Part shown: piece by piece, positions 43,173 to 52,430 of the stretch | Layout of the letters: each line of letters begins with the position of its first letter | Position numbering within the stretch: position 1 is the stretch's first letter | The notes under the pieces: generated by a model | What the model saw: only the letters and a program-made list of their open reading frames with translations | The model's database searches: none | Told to the model about the DNA's origin: nothing | Position numbers and translations under genes: made by a program | NCBI RefSeq assembly: GCF_036964665.1 | Contig: NZ_JBAMDA010000004.1 | Coordinates: 1 to 64,000 of the forward strand | DNA length: 64,000 nt | Reading direction: 5' to 3' | Source of the DNA: Nitrobacter sp. NHB1 | GTDB taxonomy: Bacteria > Pseudomonadota > Alphaproteobacteria > Rhizobiales > Xanthobacteraceae

Positions 43173-43420
43173 GTGACCTCCACGTTCGACGATGCGCGCC
43201 TGCGCGGATGACGCCGCGGCGCCACAGCATGGCCCGCTTTTAATCCAACATGCTGATTCGGGGAATTGGCAAACCTAAAATCCGAAGCTTGGCTGGGAGG
43301 CAGCTGGATGGTGACGTTACCAGCCGGCGATTGTGCCCGAGGATGGACCGGTGAGTGTTTCTGCTAACGGTTGATTAGGCGCGCCGCTGGCATCCTGCCG
43401 CTGATTCGGAGGGTGTTGCG

Positions 43421-43615
43421 TTGAGTGCTGAAATCATCTGGCTATGCGACCGGCTAGCCGAAGCTGACGCAGATCTCGCAATTGACCTGCGCACTGCCGT
43501 CGACGTGGCGATCCGTGATCTGCAGGAAATACAGGCCCACTGGGGTACCGAGCTAGCGCTCGAGCGTTTGGCGGAATGCCGGTCAATGCTCCGGACGGTG
43601 CTTGAGGCTTCGTGA
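43421..43615 (+). CDS. Small hypothetical protein
   Basis: A 64-residue acidic helical protein (MSAEIIWLCDRLAEADADLA, VAIRDLQEIQAHWGTELALE) starting at TTG 43421. It has no recognised domain and lies convergent to the multicopper oxidase. Confidence 0.4.
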   Translation: MSAEIIWLCDRLAEADADLAIDLRTAVDVAIRDLQEIQAHWGTELALERLAECRSMLRTVLEAS

Positions 43616-43633
43616 ACCAAGCCCACTGTACCG

Positions 43634-45091
43634 CTAGGCGTATTTGAACAGCGCCATGAAGCCGAAATCCATGTGCAATTGTTGATGGCAATGAAAGAGC
43701 GTGTCGCCGGGATTGTCGGCGATAAAATCAACTTCGGCTTTCTGAAACCCACCCAGCATCACAACGTCTTTCACGATGCCAGCGGTGGCCCGCCCGTTGA
43801 TGCGCGTCAGCTCGAAACTGTGCCGATGCAGATGCAAGGGGTGGATGTCATCGCTGGCGTTGGCAAACGCGAGGCGATAGCGCCTGCCCTGACGGAGGGT
43901 GAACATCGGCGTCATGGTATCCATTGAAAATGCCTGCCCATTGAGCGTCCAGCGATTGAACCCGTGCTCGGCGGCATTGTGCTTGACGATGGTCAGCGCA
44001 ATCGTCTCGTCGGGGGCGACCGGTGGCGCGGCGTCAGCCTTGCCAAATCGCGTATAGTCCCAGCGGAACGGGTTGGGCTTCATCCATAGCGGCTTGCCGG
44101 CCTTGCCGGCGTATTCCACCACAATCCCCATACCGTGGCCGCGGTCATCATCCGCAAGATCGCCCATCACCCAAACACCCGGATGTTTCATCTCCACAAT
44201 TGCCGAGACCCGCTCCGCCGTGCCTAGCCAGAGCACCGGCACGTCCGCAGACAACGGCACCGCATTTCCGTCGAGCGCAACGACCCGAAAGAGGTGTCCG
44301 GGCAGCGCAAGACTACGTATCTCGGTCGCGCTGGCGTTGAGAACATGGAAGAGCACGTGTTCGCCTTCCTTGACCCGGATCGGATCCCGCTGCCCGAGCA
44401 TACGGCCATTGATGCTGAACAGTTCGTAACTGACTTCATAGCCTTTGGGACCGCCTTTGGTCTCCTCGTCGGCCGCTTTTCCGATCTGCTGCAATGACGC
44501 AATCGGTACTCCAGGCAGCGCGTCACTCGCCATATCGCCGCCCCGGCTAAACGACGGGTTGAATTCCTTCATGACCAGAAACACTTCACGGTCATAGGCT
44601 CCCGGATCCTCCTTTGGTTCGATGTAAACCGGACCCGCCAGACCGCTATAGGTGCCGCGGCTGAGATCGGCGCCCGCAACGACATGGGTATGATAGAAAC
44701 GAAAGCCGGTTGGACCTGGCATAAAAGCGACCCGGCGCATGCCGTGCGCCGAAACGTAAGGCGTGCCCTCCTCCGCCGCACCATCAACCTGGCTCGGTAT
44801 GGTTTGCCCATGCCAATGGACGAGTTCGGGCGTATCCGTGTCGTTGAACAAATCGATCACCACCCGTTTCCCCTGCTTGAAACGCAGAAGCGGCCCCGGA
44901 AACTGATCGTTGTAAAGGGTCGTCGATACGATGTGATTGGGGGCGAGCTCGATCAATCCTTCAGCCATGCGCAGCGTGTAGTCGGCTCTCTCGCTCGCAT
45001 TCTCGGCGGCGGCCCAAACAGGGTGTGGTGCAGCGGCTACCATTGGTGCAAGGCCGGCGAGCTTCAGCAAGGCGCGGCGATTGAGTTTCAC
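43634..45091 (-). CDS. Tat-exported multicopper oxidase
   Basis: A 485-residue periplasmic enzyme with three cupredoxin domains that couples one-electron oxidations to O2 reduction. A twin-arginine-type signal (NRRALLKLAGLAPMVAA) ends in AWA-like residues. Copper ligands are H92-W-H94-G, H134-T-H136, HPLHLHRH (about 417-424) and HCHQQLH (467-473). The residue at the axial type-1 copper position is Phe478 rather than Met, which in laccases raises the copper potential. It is divergent from the PadR gene with a palindrome between them. Possible roles: Cu(I) or Mn(II) oxidation, or phenol oxidation. Confidence 0.9.
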   Translation of the reverse strand: MKLNRRALLKLAGLAPMVAAAPHPVWAAAENASERADYTLRMAEGLIELAPNHIVSTTLYNDQFPGPLLRFKQGKRVVIDLFNDTDTPELVHWHGQTIPSQVDGAAEEGTPYVSAHGMRRVAFMPGPTGFRFYHTHVVAGADLSRGTYSGLAGPVYIEPKEDPGAYDREVFLVMKEFNPSFSRGGDMASDALPGVPIASLQQIGKAADEETKGGPKGYEVSYELFSINGRMLGQRDPIRVKEGEHVLFHVLNASATEIRSLALPGHLFRVVALDGNAVPLSADVPVLWLGTAERVSAIVEMKHPGVWVMGDLADDDRGHGMGIVVEYAGKAGKPLWMKPNPFRWDYTRFGKADAAPPVAPDETIALTIVKHNAAEHGFNRWTLNGQAFSMDTMTPMFTLRQGRRYRLAFANASDDIHPLHLHRHSFELTRINGRATAGIVKDVVMLGGFQKAEVDFIADNPGDTLFHCHQQLHMDFGFMALFKYA

Positions 45092-45206
45092 GGCTGTCTC
45101 CTATCTGGGCAAGCGCGGACCAAATGGCGGGCATGGACGCGTAAGCCCGTTTCGTTGTTTCCAAGTTTACGCTATGAATCGGTAACACTTGGAATCACTA
45201 TCGGTT

Positions 45207-45228
45207 CTCGATATCGTCTATCGATATT
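45207..45228. promoter_or_regulatory. Palindromic operator between the multicopper oxidase and padR
   Basis: CGATA-tcgtc-TATCG inside ctcgatatcgtctatcgata is a dyad with 5-base arms (10 with mismatches), 24-45 bases upstream of the PadR start and about 116 bases from the oxidase start. The symmetry and position fit a PadR-type repressor site that could control both directions. Confidence 0.5.
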
Positions 45229-45251
45229 GGAGCCGAATCAAATGATTTGGA

Positions 45252-45557
45252 ATGATGAAGTTCGACGATCTGCTGACCGGATTTATCCGGCTTCATGTTC
45301 TTCACCATGCGGCGGAGCACGAAATCTATGGCCAGTGGATGATCGACGAACTGGCCAACCACGGATACCGGCTGAGTCCCGGCACTTTATACCCGATGCT
45401 GCATGCGATGGAGCGCCGGGGCTATCTGGTCTCGCGGGTAACCCGCGAGGGCCGCACCGCACGAAAGCTCTACAAAGCCACCAAACTCGGCAGGCAGGGA
45501 CTTGCGCTGGTAAAGCTCCGCGTACGGGAATTCACCGGCGAAGCCATGAAGCACTAA
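45252..45557 (+). CDS. PadR-family transcriptional regulator
   Basis: A 101-residue winged-helix repressor: IYGQWMIDELANHGYRLSPG, then TLYPMLHAMERRGYLVSRV and TREGRTARKLYKATKLG. ATG 45252 and 45255 are both possible. The recognition helix and wing are typical of the group that senses phenolic or other small molecules. It begins a run with chrA, 22 bases before it, so it may control that gene and the divergent oxidase. Confidence 0.85.
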   Translation: MMKFDDLLTGFIRLHVLHHAAEHEIYGQWMIDELANHGYRLSPGTLYPMLHAMERRGYLVSRVTREGRTARKLYKATKLGRQGLALVKLRVREFTGEAMKH

Positions 45558-45579
45558 CGCGTCACGCCTATACCCTGCC

Positions 45580-46770
45580 ATGAGAAGGAACGCGTCCGAG
45601 GGCGCCCCCGCGGAGGTCTTTGCCGCATTCCTGAAGCTCGGCCTGACGTCATTCGGCGGGCCGATTGCCCATCTCGGCTATTTTCGTAATGAGTTCGTTG
45701 TCCGCCGAAAATGGCTGGCCGAACAGAACTATGCGGATCTGGTGGCGTTATGCCAGTTTCTTCCCGGCCCGGCCTCCAGCCAGGTCGGTATTGCGATCGG
45801 CCTGTCGCGCGCGGGCTATCTTGGAGCGCTTGCCGCCTGGAGCGGATTCACTCTTCCATCCGCTCTCGTCCTCGTTCTTTTCGCTTATGGACTTTCCGCA
45901 GCCGGTAATGCTCTGGGCAGCGGCTGGCTGCACGGACTGAAAGTCGCGGCTGTCGCCGTCGTCGCGCTGGCCATCCTCGGGATGGCACGGACCCTGACAC
46001 CGGATCGCGGACGCGCGACGCTGGCGGTGCTGGCGGCGGTCACCGCTCTGGCGATACCGTCGGCATGGGGACAGATCGGGGCCATTGTCTTAGGCGCGTT
46101 GATCGGCATGGCATTCCTGCGCGCCGAACCGGTGACGGAGCAGGTGCAATTGAAGGTGCCGGTCAGCCGTACCAGCGGAATCCTGGCACTCGTCATCTTC
46201 GCCGTTCTGCTGGCGGGACTTCCTCTCATCGCCGCAACGACTGGCAATCAGCCCATTCGCGTGTTCGACACCTTCTATCGCGTCGGTTCGCTGGTGTTCG
46301 GCGGCGGCCATGTCGTTCTTCCACTCTTGCAAGCCGAGGTCGTGCCGTCAGGTTGGGTCGGCAACGATGCATTCCTTGCCGGTTATGGCGCCGCTCAGGC
46401 TGTTCCAGGGCCGCTATTCACATTCGCTGCTTATCTCGGCGCCGTGATCGGCGGCTGGAAGATTGCCGCCCTCTGCCTGGCTGGGATTTTTCTGCCGTCG
46501 TTCCTACTGGTCGTCGGAATCCTGCCGTTCTGGGAAGGGCTGCGGCGACGGAGAACAACACAAGCGGCGCTGCGCGGTGTCAACGCCGCGGTCGTGGGAC
46601 TGCTGCTGGCGGCATTTTACAATCCGGTTTGGACCAACGGAATTCTGACCAGGGCGGATTTCGCGCTCGCGGCGGTCGCCTTCCTGTTGTTGTTTCTTTG
46701 GCGAACGCCGCCTTGGCTCGTGGTTCTTCTCTGCGCCGCGGGCGGACAGCTTCTGACGATGGCATCATGA
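45580..46770 (+). CDS. chrA: Chromate transporter ChrA, bidomain type
   Basis: A 396-residue membrane protein with about ten helices in two related halves. Half one carries KLGLTSFGGPIAHLGYFRNE and CQFLPGPASSQVGIAIGL. Half two carries FYRVGSLVFGGGHVVLPLLQ and GYGAAQAVPGPLFTFAAYLG. It exports chromate and related oxyanions. It follows the PadR gene by 22 bases, so the regulator may be part of the same transcript. Confidence 0.9.
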   Translation: MRRNASEGAPAEVFAAFLKLGLTSFGGPIAHLGYFRNEFVVRRKWLAEQNYADLVALCQFLPGPASSQVGIAIGLSRAGYLGALAAWSGFTLPSALVLVLFAYGLSAAGNALGSGWLHGLKVAAVAVVALAILGMARTLTPDRGRATLAVLAAVTALAIPSAWGQIGAIVLGALIGMAFLRAEPVTEQVQLKVPVSRTSGILALVIFAVLLAGLPLIAATTGNQPIRVFDTFYRVGSLVFGGGHVVLPLLQAEVVPSGWVGNDAFLAGYGAAQAVPGPLFTFAAYLGAVIGGWKIAALCLAGIFLPSFLLVVGILPFWEGLRRRRTTQAALRGVNAAVVGLLLAAFYNPVWTNGILTRADFALAAVAFLLLFLWRTPPWLVVLLCAAGGQLLTMAS

Positions 46771-47861
46771 CAGTGAAAGCGCCTGCGGCCAGACCACTTC
46801 GCTCGCTGCAAATTGGCCGGGGCCTCGCGGCGCTGTTCGTCGTCCTCTTTCATCTCAACAATTCCGTCTGGGGCATCGGGAAATATTTTCCCGATGCCTT
46901 TTCTTCACTGCTGAGCTTTGGAAACTCAGGCGTCCAGTTTTTCTTTGTGTTGAGCGGATTCATTATCTATCTCGTCCACGCCAATGATACTGGCCGCCCG
47001 CGGCAATTCTTGCCGTTCGCCTTCAAACGATTCGTTCGGGTCTACCCGACCTATTGGGTGGTCTTGTTTGCGGTTCTGGCGGCGCTACTTGTAAATCCGT
47101 CGCTCGGCACTCCCGACGAGCGCACTGTATCGCGCGTTGCCGCATCCGTTCTCCTGATTCCCTATCCGCAAGAACCTATCGTCAGTGTCGCCTGGACGCT
47201 CGAACACGAATTGCTGTTCTATGTGATCTTTTCGATGACGATCCTGAACGCCAGGATCGGTAAATGGGTATTCGTCGCCTGGCAGGCCGCCTGCCTTGCG
47301 AACACATTGGCCGGATCGTCTGAATTTCCCTATGGGGTAATCTTGTCGGCCAACAACCTCTTGTTTTCGTTCGGGCTTGCGATGGCGTTCCTGTTCAGGA
47401 AATGGCGCTGCCCGGCGCCCGGATTTGTAGCCCTCATCGGCGCGCTCGCATTTATCGCGGTTGGCGTGCACAAGGTCTATGCGACGCATCTCTTACCCGC
47501 AGATGCCTATATCGTCGCTTTTGGCGCAGCCAGCGCATTCGCTATCCTGGGAGCCTGCAATTATGAGCGCAGGCACGGCCTGCGCGTACCGCGATTGCTG
47601 GATACTCTCGGAGACGCGTCGTACTCAATATATCTCGTGCATCTGCCCTTGCTCTCCCTTTTCGCCAAGGCACTGTTCGCATCAGGCGTTGCTGGATTGC
47701 TGCCCCAAGGGATCTCGCTCATCCTGATGGTATGTGTCGTGCTGACGGCCGGCGTGACATTCAGTAAACTCATCGAGATGCCCCTTATCGCAGCGTTCCG
47801 GAAATTCAGGCCGCAGCGCCCCGCAACCGTTATCGATATTTCGCAGCCGAATGAGTTTTGA
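46767..47861 (+). CDS. Acyltransferase-3 family membrane protein
   Basis: A 364-residue protein with ten predicted helices of the AT3 family that acylates sugars or polysaccharides outside the membrane. Motifs are SLQIGRGLAALFVVLFHLNN (catalytic H), FFFVLSGFIIYLV, KRFVRVYPTYWV (R-x-R-type) and LGDASYSIYLVHLP near the end. It overlaps the chrA stop by four bases (ATGA). Confidence 0.87.
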   Translation: MTVKAPAARPLRSLQIGRGLAALFVVLFHLNNSVWGIGKYFPDAFSSLLSFGNSGVQFFFVLSGFIIYLVHANDTGRPRQFLPFAFKRFVRVYPTYWVVLFAVLAALLVNPSLGTPDERTVSRVAASVLLIPYPQEPIVSVAWTLEHELLFYVIFSMTILNARIGKWVFVAWQAACLANTLAGSSEFPYGVILSANNLLFSFGLAMAFLFRKWRCPAPGFVALIGALAFIAVGVHKVYATHLLPADAYIVAFGAASAFAILGACNYERRHGLRVPRLLDTLGDASYSIYLVHLPLLSLFAKALFASGVAGLLPQGISLILMVCVVLTAGVTFSKLIEMPLIAAFRKFRPQRPATVIDISQPNEF

Positions 47862-48425
47862 ACACGGCGTCCCAGTGTCTCGCCGCCTAGTATCCGCGAT
47901 GATGCCTGGATACCAGCCGAGCAATGGCCGGGGTCGCGCGTAGGATTCCTGGCACTCGATTTCACGAGATCGTGGGTAATAACGTCGCGCTACCGCAGGA
48001 CCCGTGGACCGACAGCAATATCACCGCGGTCGCGGCGTTCATTGCATCCGCTAGGACAGACATAGGGACTCACGGTGAACGACGGGTCATTCACGACCAG
48101 CCGGAACAGTGGCAAGTCCGTCTATATCGGCAGGGCCGCCGAAAGCGGATATCAATCGTGTAGACAGCCACAATCCGCTCGTACTGATCCTTACCAACGC
48201 CTTCGCAGCTAACGGGTCTGTCAGCGAATAGTCATCAAGCTCGTTCGCAGAACTTGGTACCACAATGATAAGATTTCGTCTCCGCGACGAAGCGGACACG
48301 ACACCGATGTCGTCAATTTCGATAAGCGAATGTCGATTGAATTGTTTCCACGCGCGAATAAAGTGTGTTGCGCAATTGCGGGCATATTGGCGGTTGAAGT
48401 TAAACGGACGCTATTGAGGATAGAC
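47862..48425. other. Mostly non-coding; a possible cytochrome remnant
   Basis: An open frame at 47924 gives HEIVGNNVALPQDPWTDSNI and TAVAAFIASARTDIG, which looks like the C-terminal helix of a c-type cytochrome but has no haem motif. No other support. The rest shows no gene. Confidence 0.35.
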
Positions 48426-49157
48426 ATGCAGACAGTCAAGTATCGGTTGTTTGAGCCGCGATTGGCCCCGCGCAGGACTAAGCTGGAAATGCCGGGCTGG
48501 GGCGGCAATCCAGAACCACGCCGCGATGGTTCGCATGAATATGCCTGGCACTGCATTCCGTTTACGGAGGGAGCGCAATACGGCATCGAAATCTTTTATC
48601 CTTATGACAATGAACTGCACGTCACGCAGGATCGCGGACAGGTCATCCTTACCGGCGATTTCGGTCCCGATCCCGAGACCGGCATCCAATGGCCGCCGTT
48701 TCGCAAGTTTGGCGAGAACTATTACACCTATCAGCTGCTGTTAGATCTGCAGGTCACTGATGATATGGCGGTGCGCACCGAGCCACACCCGCGCTATTAT
48801 ACTTCACAGACTGACGACGTTCCCCTAGCCGTGCCGGCTTTATTGCGGACCAGTTGGTGGCCGATGATTTCCTTCATGGTCTTCAAGGCGCCGCCACCCG
48901 GCGTCACACATATATTTCGCCATGGCGAGCCGATGCTGCAAATTCTGTTTCTGCCGGCTGAGCCGAGCTTCGAACTAATCCCTATGACGACCGATGAAGC
49001 AGCCGAACGAGAGATGCGCGGCCGGCGCATTCACGCCAGCCGCGATACGCTCGCGAAAGAATCCACATGGACGTCAGCGACGAATACGGTCTTTGACGGG
49101 ACGTACCGCCATATCTTGCGCGCGGCCAAAACCAAGACGCGGACGGATGGGACCTAA
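48426..49157 (+). CDS. Conserved hypothetical protein
   Basis: A 243-residue soluble protein starting MQTVKYRLFEPRLAPRRTKL. Its conserved-looking core is EYAWHCIPFTEGAQYGIEIF, YPYDNELHV, LLRTSWWPMISFMVFKAPPP and HIFRHGEPMLQILFLP. It is similar in style to DUF6065-type proteins of unknown role; I am not sure of that match. No signal peptide. It lies between the acyltransferase run and the histidine-rich gene, convergent to the latter. Confidence 0.6.
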   Translation: MQTVKYRLFEPRLAPRRTKLEMPGWGGNPEPRRDGSHEYAWHCIPFTEGAQYGIEIFYPYDNELHVTQDRGQVILTGDFGPDPETGIQWPPFRKFGENYYTYQLLLDLQVTDDMAVRTEPHPRYYTSQTDDVPLAVPALLRTSWWPMISFMVFKAPPPGVTHIFRHGEPMLQILFLPAEPSFELIPMTTDEAAEREMRGRRIHASRDTLAKESTWTSATNTVFDGTYRHILRAAKTKTRTDGT

Positions 49158-49172
49158 GATGTCAGGCTTTGC

Positions 49173-49541
49173 TTACCGGATTACCACACCGCCCACGCCT
49201 GGCACACCGATGAATGAGCCATGGTGGTGGTGGTGATGATGGTGGTGGTACCGACGACGGTACTGATGATGGTGATGATGATGACGGAAGTAACGGTGGT
49301 GGTGATGATGATGGTGGTGATACTGCGCCAACTGCACTCCGTCAGCGGAGTTAGCGTCAAGTCTGGCGTTGTCGGCCACGAGGGCTTCGGTTGCATGGTC
49401 GATTGGCGTCAGCAGGTCTGCGTAAGATTGCGCGGCAAGCGGGTCATTTGTGATCAGAACCGAGGCTGTCGACGCGTGAGCTCCGCCAATCGCGGCTACG
49501 GCCGCGACCGCCCCCAATAATCCAGCTATTTTCTTGTCCAT
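49173..49541 (-). CDS. Exported histidine-rich protein
   Basis: A 122-residue precursor with a signal peptide (MDKKIAGLLGAVAAVAAIGG, cleavage after AHA). A short spacer with YADLLTPIDHA precedes three histidine runs at 75-82 (8 His), 87-92 (6 His) and 99-107 (9 His), then a hydrophobic GVPGVGGVVIR tail. Such proteins are common in Bradyrhizobium and are assumed to bind Ni, Zn or Cu in the periplasm. The plus-strand open frame over the same bases is an artefact of the repeated His codons. Confidence 0.8.
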   Translation of the reverse strand: MDKKIAGLLGAVAAVAAIGGAHASTASVLITNDPLAAQSYADLLTPIDHATEALVADNARLDANSADGVQLAQYHHHHHHHHRYFRHHHHHHQYRRRYHHHHHHHHHGSFIGVPGVGGVVIR

Positions 49542-49689
49542 CCTTGTCCTCCGAATTGCGCATACGCGCGGTTACAACTCTTACCCAAGACCCAACGTCA
49601 CTTCTGCCTGCAGGTTCCAGCCTTCAGAAGTTTCCCACGCGGAACGGGCTTTCGCTAGATTTGGTGACGGCGTTGCCGGTCAGGCGGCG

Positions 49690-49905
49690 GCGGTTCGGAC
49701 CAGGGGTCACTTTCCTACCGATGACGCCGCAACAAAATTGCTGTATCTATGTCTCAACCGCGCTGCGGCTGAGTGGAAGCGCAAGCGCCCACCGCGCGAA
49801 TGGTCCGAGGCGAAGACCCAATTCGCCATCATGTTCAACGAGCGTTTCGTGAACTCATGATGGTTCACCCGCCTCAAACACAGAATTTCCGATAGTCCCA
49901 ACCGG
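49690..49905 (+). pseudogene. IS256-family transposase C-terminal scrap and right end (copy 1)
   Basis: RGHFPTDDAATKLLYLCLNR, PPREWSEAKTQFAIMFNERF and the end sequence cctcaaacacagaatttccg. A nearly identical copy lies at 58248-58405 in the same direction, with the cytochrome cluster between. Confidence 0.75.
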
Positions 49906-50045
49906 ATTGCCGATGATCTCGATCCCGTTGTTGAATGTTACACTGAGAACGAGTTTTCGCAACTGGTTGTGGCCATGGAGACGGCGCCAGCTTTTCTGCG
50001 CGCGCGTTCCCCGTAAGCACCTGTGAGCGTATTTCAGCATCGGAC

Positions 50046-50121
50046 CGAGATCCCTTCCCCGAAGCGGTCCGACGGATCATCTACACAACTAACGCTATTG
50101 AGGCGCTCAATTCAAAGGCCG
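50046..50121 (+). pseudogene. IS256-family transposase fragment
   Basis: EAVRRIIYTTNAIEALNSK is the conserved mutator motif. It is then fused to an IS701 piece. Confidence 0.65.
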
Positions 50122-50575
50122 GGCAGTTCAACTGCACAAATGATGGTTTGTGGACACGCGGTCTGCTGATCCGTCGCCGCATCGCCGATGCTGACCTCGC
50201 CTTCTTCACGACCTGGTGTCCAGCGGGAACATCAATTGAAACGCTGGTCGCAGTTGAAGGCCATCGATGGCGATCGAGGACAGCTTTGAAACCGTGAAAA
50301 ACGAGTTCGGGCTCGATCACAACGAGAGCAGATCCTGGCATGGCTGGCACCGTCATGTGTCCCTGGTGATGCTCGCCTTCGCCATGATGGCCGCGATCCG
50401 ACATCGCGCTAATCCGCCGCCGCCCAAAAAAGCCAAACCTCGCTCCTCCGGCAAAAGCCAAAGCATCACCACGCCGCCACTGATCCGTTGGTCGATCCAG
50501 GAAATTCGCCGCATTGCCATCCGACTCGCGCGAAAGCGGATCCAACCCGCACACATCATCGCATGGTCTTGCTAG
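50122..50575 (+). pseudogene. IS701-family transposase fragment, frameshifted
   Basis: GLWTRGLLIRRRIADADLAF, then SIETLVAVEGHRW, a one-base loss at about 50267, then IEDSFETVKNEFGLDHNESR and SWHGWHRHVSLVMLAFAMMA in the next frame to 50575. These are the C-terminal catalytic part of an IS701-type transposase. The rest is missing. Confidence 0.7.
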
Positions 50576-50639
50576 CGCAGGGCTCACCAGGCTGCCGCTC
50601 AGCGCGCTCACTTCAAATCAAACACGCAACTGTAACACC

Positions 50640-50909
50640 CCGATGCTGCAAGTGCCTCGCAGTATCCATGAGGGCGCACGAGACTTCGCCCGCCACATCG
50701 CCAAGACCGCCGCTTTTCTAACCTCGCGGCGACAGCGCAAGAAGGTTGAGATGTGGTTCGCCCACCTCAAACGCATCCTCAAGCTCGACCGACTGCGACT
50801 GCGCGGCCCATGTGGCGCACATGACGAGTTCCTGCTCCCCGCCACCACTCAGAGCCTGAGGAAACTGGCCAAGCTGATCCCCGCCACCGCACCGATCTTG
50901 GCTGCTTGA
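50640..50909 (+). pseudogene. IS5/IS1182-type transposase C-terminal fragment
   Basis: RRQRKKVEMWFAHLKRILKL, then DRLRLRGPCGAHDEFLLPAT and LRKLAKLIPATAPIL. This is the final helical part of a DDE transposase. No 5' part. Confidence 0.65.
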
Positions 50910-51101
50910 TCGGTTACGGCTGCCTTCAAACGCCACGGCTCGCTCGACGTAAGATCACTCCAGACCAAAAGGCGACTTCTTCGGCACAATCTGGCATTAC
51001 CGGACACTGAGTAAGAGGTGTTGGAGGTTGCGGAGAAATTCAACCAAGCTGCGGCCCAGACGATCATCACGTTCTGGCATCCGATGGCAGCAATGGCAGG
51101 T

Positions 51102-51629
51102 CTAACTCTTGACCTTTTGCCATGCGTCTTGTGCGGCCGGTGGAAGTTTATCCATGTGTTTTAGGAAAAGGGCAAGTGTCCAAATCTGTCTGTCGGTGAG
51201 GGCATCCTTCCACGAGGGCATGGCCGTCCAGCGGACACCGTGTTTGATCTTCCAAAACGAAAAACCTTCGGGATCATCCTCAACGCCATGCGATGCTAGT
51301 TGAGGAGGTTTTGGATAAAGACCTTTCGCAACGGGCGATGCCGATTCACTACCTTTTGCCGTGCCGTGGCACATCGCGCAGTGCTTCGCAAACAAATTGA
51401 TGCCATCAATCAAATTTGCATCGGTTGTCGCGACAGGATTGGGACCCTTCGGCGCTTCGCGACTCAATAACGCATCTAGTGACGTACCAGCTATCCAAGT
51501 TTCGAGTGGGCCGGGCGTTGCGTCGGCGTTGGCCGGTATGACGCCACTCTGGATAAGAATATAACCACTAACAATTGCGGCGGCGATTGTTAACACGGCC
51601 CCGGCGACGAATCCTTTCAGCATGCCCAC
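51102..51629 (-). CDS. Membrane-anchored monoheme cytochrome c
   Basis: A 175-residue protein with an N-terminal membrane anchor or signal (GFVAGAVLTIAAAIVSGYIL) and one haem site C84-A-M-C-H88. The sixth ligand is probably Met136 or a nearby Met in the RWTAMPSWKDALTDRQIW segment. It is class I type, periplasmic, like electron shuttles that feed oxidases. It lies left of, and on the opposite strand to, the cytochrome genes at 54-58 kb. An ATG at 51623 is also possible. Confidence 0.87.
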   Translation of the reverse strand: MGMLKGFVAGAVLTIAAAIVSGYILIQSGVIPANADATPGPLETWIAGTSLDALLSREAPKGPNPVATTDANLIDGINLFAKHCAMCHGTAKGSESASPVAKGLYPKPPQLASHGVEDDPEGFSFWKIKHGVRWTAMPSWKDALTDRQIWTLALFLKHMDKLPPAAQDAWQKVKS

Positions 51630-52074
51630 TCCATAAGTTTAAGACTTGCGCCCCCTCGCGGGCGCCGAAAAGCCGGATTCCGAATCATAAGCCGAGCCGA
51701 GCCTGACATCGAAAACTCTGGAATCTGATTAGAGTTCCCAAACATTCCATAGCTCAATCGAAACGTTTCGTGACACGGGAAAGTGTGTTGCGGCGGGTGC
51801 TCGGCATTTTGATCCGCAGGGCGGTTTGGCCGAGCTTCGCCGCGTTCATCATCGCCATCCCTGATCCTGTGCAGAGCAGGCTGAAGTAAAACCGCCTGGT
51901 CCGACGCTACTGCCGGCACTTGAGCACGAAACCCAAGCCGCGCTAGAGAAGCGCGCCGAGGTCGAACTCAATCCGAGCGTCATTCTGCCGCTCGACTATG
52001 GCAACGACCGGCGGCTGGCCGAACTGCTGGGCAGCAACGATGGCCAGGCCGACAACCTCGATGAGATCGCCAAG
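51630..52074. other. Fragments only
   Basis: At 51907-52095 a plus-strand piece reads LEKRAEVELNPSVILPLDYG, then DGQADNLDEIAKLLPPHV with a stop. It looks like the C-terminus of an unrecognised gene. The rest shows no gene. Confidence 0.4.
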
Positions 52075-52269
52075 CTATTGCCTCCCCACGTCTAGATTCG
52101 ATCTGATGACCAAAGGCACCGTGAGCAAAGACGGCATGGCCAAGGATGAAATGTCGAAGGCCTCGATGACATCGAATCCGGACTCCCTGATCATCTCGAC
52201 TGCTTCCATGCGCAGCAGCGGTTCGTCCTCGACCACCAGAACCAATTGCCTTGACGCCGCGCTTGTCAT
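52075..52269 (-). pseudogene. Response-regulator receiver domain, truncated
   Basis: MTSAASRQLVLVVEDEPLLRMEAVEMI followed by RESGFDVIEAFD (52155) is the first third of a CheY-like receiver. It includes the acidic pocket (EDE) but lacks the phosphoacceptor Asp. Beyond this the frame carries an unrelated tail. It lies 160 bases after the sensor kinase gene on the same strand and may have been its partner. Confidence 0.65.
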
Positions 52270-52430
52270 CCCTTCCGACCTCCACTGTGGCCACCGACTC
52301 TCCCTTGCGGGACGATTCGCTGCTGAGGCTGACATCACTGCCTGCACGATGGGTGAGCGGTCGAAACAGGCTGCAGCCAACTTCGTTCCGAAACGATCCG
52401 CAGTCGAGGTTCACGACGATCGATATTCAC

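Noticed and set aside
49221-49520. Plus-strand open frame rich in Val and Met over the histidine repeats
   Set aside because: It is the reverse complement of repeated His codons; the minus-strand frame has a signal peptide and ribosome site.
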